Shown here: positions 59,822 to 64,000 of the stretch, one piece after another
Position numbering within the stretch: the first letter of the stretch is position 1
Layout of the letters: every line of letters starts with the position of its first letter
From: Strongyloides papillosus
Taxonomy: Eukaryota > Nematoda > Chromadorea > Rhabditida > Strongyloididae
Direction: 5' to 3'
NCBI GenBank assembly: GCA_005656395.1
Contig: SRSI01000050.1
Location: forward strand, 868,001 to 932,000
Length of the DNA stretch: 64,000 bases
Position numbers and translations under genes: made by a program
Notes under the pieces: model-generated
What the model saw: the letters and a program-made list of their open reading frames with translations, nothing else
Told to the model about the DNA's origin: nothing
Databases searched by the model: none

Positions 59822-62278
59822 TTAAGGGGAACAATATGAACATGATAATGGGCATTGTATTTCCATGAAACGTTTGTGATCTTGGCAAACATTTGGACGT
59901 GCTTTAATCCATAGTTTACAGGAGCGTTGATTATCTTCGCATACCTCATATTTTTTTTCAAAATCATGATTGTGATACACAGGCTGTAATGGCAATAACT
60001 TTGTTTTTGATAATATTTGTGATTTTATATTGAGTGGTGATGTTATTTTTACTTCTTTAGGTACCTCTATTTCTTCAAACTCCTCTTGATGATTAGAAGT
60101 TTCAAGATCTTTTGATTGATATAGTATATTTGTTTTTAAAACATCTGATAACTTTCCTTCAGCTTGAAGGCGTAAAATTTGTTTGCGGAATAGTTTTTCA
60201 GTTAAAATATTGTTGTTTTTAGTTATTGGAATTCCAGGTGTTGACATAGAATCTTTTTTCATAGTAATTTGATGATGTTTGGTTGTCGTTGATAATGTTG
60301 TCGTTGAAGGTAATTCATCTTTAATAACTATTTTTTTTGTTGTTTTAATCACGTTTTCAATAGTTATTGGTTTTACTGTTGTAGTTGTTGTTGTTGCTCG
60401 AGAAACAAGCATTTTTTCCACGCCAAATGGGGAAGGTGTTGTTTGAGAATTTATATTTGAAAACATACCAATATTTGTGTCTTTACCAAAAAATGCTCCA
60501 AAAACATTTTGCCTTGTTTTTACATCCTCCAATACAAGGTCATCAGGTTTTGTAGGAATTTTATTTTTAGCCAAACATGCTTCCATAACAACTTTAATAG
60601 CTTCTAATGTTTCTACACCTGTTGGTATTAATTCATCCTTATCTAATATGAAACCTCCAGACACTAGAAAAATAAAGACATGTTATTACATTAAATAAAT
60701 ATTTACAAAAATTGTTATAAGATTAGATAATACGATAAAATTTTTAGAACAAACATACACTCCATTTCTGGTCTTAATTCAATCAGATAAACATATTTTA
60801 CTTGTAGTGCACTTTTCGCCCAGTCATCTGACCCACCTGAGGCGGGTGATAATAAATCAGCACCAGTTCCATAATTGTAATCTGTTCCATAAATGGCACG
60901 TAAACGATTAATTGCTTTTAATGCTACACGGGACTAAAAGGAAAGATATATTAGTTTTGAAAAGATAAATAAATACAACATACAATATCTCTGACATCTG
61001 TTGGGTAATTTTCATATTCATGAGAGTATGGGTGAATCCAAAGTTGAGCATATGTATGAAGAGTTATAAAACCATCTAATCTATCAAACATCTCATCTGA
61101 TGTTAAAAAATCACTAACAGCTCTTGCTTCAGGTTCACTAAGAGGACTAGAACCATGGAATTGATTACTACAAGGATTGTCACTTGAACCGGTTTCACTC
61201 CAATAAAAATCAAAATTTCTATTTAAATCTGTTCCCATGCAACATTTAATGCCACCCCAGTAACCGGGAGCACATTTTCTTGGAGAACGATTTTTTCTCC
61301 ACAATCTAACTTCTGGATGTGTACTACTCCTAGAGTATTCATAACCATCAGGATTTAACATTGGCATAACATAAACATCATAGTATTTGAGAAAATGAGT
61401 AATAAATTTATCTTTACCATAACCAGCAACAAGTTGATTAATGATAAATAATGCCGTATGGCTACTAGCCCATTCTCTAGCATGAATATTACCATCAATC
61501 CAGAAAGCTCTTTTTTTTGTTTTATCATTATTACTATCAATACCTATTTTTAGACCTTCTAATGGTCTATCTTCATGACTTTTACCAATTCTAATTAATT
61601 TAGCAATATTAGGATAATAAAATTCAACTGTCCTCATATATTTTATCATGGCTGAGTAACTTGTATATTCACCAAAAGGATATTTTGCCAGTAATTCACC
61701 TATATTTTCGAGCTTCTTTGCCCTATGATGACTATCAATAACATCATCTTCATATCTTTTAAAAAAATTTGAATGATTACCAATATTAATTTTTATTTTT
61801 TTATCATTATATTTCTTACTACCCTTGTTTTTCGATCGTTTTTGTCTTTCATTTCTTATAATTAATCTTAAATTTAAATGATAGATAAAGGTAGTTAATT
61901 AATAAAGAACTTACTCTTGTACATCTTTAATCATTAATCTATAAGAAATATTATGCCTTTGTAAAGTTGAAATGAGATCTTCCTGATTTGTTGGATGAGT
62001 CATGATATCACAAAAATAATTTATCCTCCTTGGTTCAACCCAAAAATCTAAGCCATTCCTTGAGTTATTTGCTTCTAATTTCCTCAAAACATCTAATTCT
62101 TCTTTTTTCCTTGGTGTTACTCTATATACAGAAAATATTTCTTTACTTAAAAAATATTGAATTAATACGCACTTTTTTTACTTATTAAAACTCACTTGTC
62201 ATTGGAAATGTTATCTACAAAAAAACTTCCGTTTATATATAGGAAATAAGGTAATATCACCCATAAATATTTTATCAT
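59822..62278 (-). CDS. Secreted M14 zinc carboxypeptidase with a C-terminal ShKT domain
   Basis: Exons 62278-62196, 62121-61915, 61866-60984, 60933-60759 and 60663-59822 give 729 residues. Order: signal peptide (MIKYLWVILPYFLYINGSFF), an M14 activation peptide (RVNYFCDIMTHP-like; here RINYFCDIMTHPTNQEDL), the peptidase domain with HAREW (zinc-binding H and E), TLHTY for the zinc-binding His and WRKNRSPRK for the Arg region, the catalytic Glu in YLIELRPEME, then a Thr/Lys-rich linker of about 200 residues, and a six-Cys ShKT domain at the end (CEDNQRSCKLWIKARP ... CSYC). It resembles nematode cuticle-related carboxypeptidases such as the SURO-1 group. The linker is unusually long. Confidence 0.88.
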
Positions 62279-64000
62279 TCTTTATTTTAAAGCTTTAAAA
62301 TTAAAAAAATTTTTTATATAATATTTTATTCCTTTTACGTAATTTTTGAAAATAATTGTTTACATTAACTATTATTAAATAGCTTTTTTTTCCTGTCCTT
62401 AAGGTAATAATATTAATATATGTATGTATGTAATATAAATTTATCTTAAAGACATGATCAGAAAAAAAAGAATAAAAAATAGTAGTTTAATAAAAAGAAA
62501 AGACTATATATGTAGAATATATTATATGCATATGTGTATATATTGATAAAATACAAATTAGACGAAAAGACTAAAAGTGATCATATTTTCATACTATTAC
62601 TATAGATAGATAAAAGGAAGAAAAAAAAATTATATTTTAAAATTTGTTAGTTAATCAAAAATACTTTTACCAAAATAATGGGTGTTAATGAAAGGATAAG
62701 ATATATAATAGGTCGATGTTTTGGTGTCTTCAAAATACAATACAATTTCTTTATGTCATCCTTAACTTATTTGGAGATATTTCTTACATATAATGATATT
62801 TATTTTTATATGTTAAATAAAAAAAGAGTTTTAATATAGTAATAAGGTAGTTTTTTATTATAATATGTAAAGAGATAATTAATTTTTAATTATTTTTTCT
62901 GTTGATATTTTTATAACAATATACAAACAAATTTAAAAAAAAATTGATAACCTCTAATGGTAATAGAAAAAAAGTGTAGAAAACAATGAACTGGAACTAC
63001 CTTAAAATATATTAAATTTTAAAATATTGTATAAGTTTTAAAATAACTACATAGATATGAATATAAAAGATTTATATAGGAATTAAAAGAGGCATAATTG
63101 ATGTTGTAAATAATTAAAAAGTAAAAACGTCTTTTGTTGCTTATCTATTATAATCTTGAAGCAAAGAGATGAAAATATAAGATGGGTGATGAGTTAATGG
63201 TTTTTAAATAACAATATGGATAACAATTTTTAATTATCTTCCTTCTTTTGTTACAAGTTTTATAAATTTTGATTTTCACTTATTTAAGTGATCGCTCTTT
63301 AAATAAATCTGAACACATTAGATATATATATCCGGTCGGGCTTGGTAAATTGGTAAAAGTTATGATATCCTTAATTAACAAGTCTACAAGATAACACTAT
63401 TCCTGTCGAGGTTTTTGAGATTCTGGTTAAAATTATCGTGTAAGGGATATTATTTGAAAAATATTACTTAAACTTGATGATTACTTTCATTATTTCTTAA
63501 TTATAATAGTGTATCTTTTCTTTCCTTGTATTAAGTAATCTTAAATACCAAAGATATATATATTTTAGTGTAGATGAATTTTAAAGTTTAATTAATAGGA
63601 TAAATTATATAATATATATCAAAGTAGGTAGAAATTTCAAATATATTCATTAACAAAATGTAATTATAGATATTTTATGAACATATTGTAAATAATATTA
63701 TGAATCATAGTAAAATAACCAAAATATGTATACATAATAAATAAAATATATATCATATCTAGAAATATTAGACATTAACCAAAATAAAGATATTGGTAAA
63801 TGATAATAATGTTAAAGTACTAAACCTTATTTTTATGATCACCATATATTTCTTCTCTTTACCTTGTTATTACAATAAATATCAATGAATTATTTAATAA
63901 AAAAATTTTTTATTTACATTCTATCGAAAGAATAAAATTTTTCTTAATACCCTTTAAAAGCTATTAATTATTTAAGATAAATAATTACAACAAAATACAA
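62279..64000. other. Promoter side of the carboxypeptidase, right edge
   Basis: 1.7 kb of AT-rich DNA to the right edge with no supported gene, RNA gene or repeat family. Presumably the carboxypeptidase promoter and upstream intergenic DNA. Confidence 0.5.

Noticed and set aside
63330..63440. Slightly GC-richer stretch near the right edge
   Set aside because: No fold, tRNA box or coding frame that holds up.

Overview
The window is eukaryotic chromosomal DNA from a nematode, most likely a Strongyloididae-like (clade IV) worm. By eye it is very A+T-rich. Most introns are 35-60 bp with GTAAGT-type donors and TTTTAG/TTTCAG acceptors. Many start codons sit a few bases after a bare splice acceptor, which suggests spliced-leader trans-splicing. 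Several families are nematode-flavoured: UNC-89 kinases, ANIS5/DUF148-like repeats, and an M14 peptidase with a ShKT tail. I find 27 protein-coding genes. I see no tRNA, rRNA, CRISPR array or recognisable transposon. Splice joins were worked out by hand. For every gene that is complete in the window, the joined exon lengths add up to a whole number of codons.

Layout. 1-4.2 kb: PAN2 (minus, runs off the left edge) with a peptide-type GPCR gene nested in one intron on the other strand. 6.0-8.5 kb: ZAK/MAP3K20-type kinase. 8.8-10.6 kb: ORC1. 10.7-15.6 kb: a short UNC-89/obscurin-type two-kinase gene. 17.9-18.9 kb: an RGG-box protein with two ANIS5-like repeats. 19.4-21.9 kb: head-to-head HSP60 and HSP10 genes sharing a promoter with two heat-shock elements. 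22.1-24.4 kb: peroxisomal acyl-CoA thioesterase and a ZIP metal transporter. 27.5-31.9 kb: a non-NMDA glutamate receptor and a secreted Cys-rich protein. 32.1-33.3 kb: ORC4. 33.9-35.8 kb: TRAPPC3 and two unrecognised small genes. 37.5-39.5 kb: a membrane protein joining an SMP lipid-transfer domain to a kelch propeller. 44.1-47.9 kb: a MEIOC-like meiotic regulator. 49.0-53.1 kb: TMEM33, mitochondrial uS9 and a MITD1-like protein. 53.7-56.2 kb: ribosomal protein L10a (uL1), TMEM14 and an unrecognised gene. 56.8-59.1 kb: glutaredoxin downstream of NAPRT, probably one operon. 59.8-62.3 kb: an M14 carboxypeptidase. Large AT-rich gaps without visible genes lie at 24.4-27.5, 35.8-37.5, 39.5-44.1 and 62.3-64 kb.

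Genes that work together: HSP60/HSP10 form the mitochondrial chaperonin. ORC1 and ORC4 are subunits of one complex and carry the same E2F-type octamer at almost the same distance and orientation upstream of their start codons. NAPRT and glutaredoxin sit in operon-like order.

The strongest candidate for something undescribed is the SMP-kelch fusion at 37540-39464. It replaces the C2 domains usual in this tether family with a six-bladed propeller. Also notable are the autoregulation-like hairpin intron of the L10a gene, the PAN2 exon with a Nab2-type CCCH finger, the UNC-89-like gene starting inside a kinase domain, and the MEIOC homologue.
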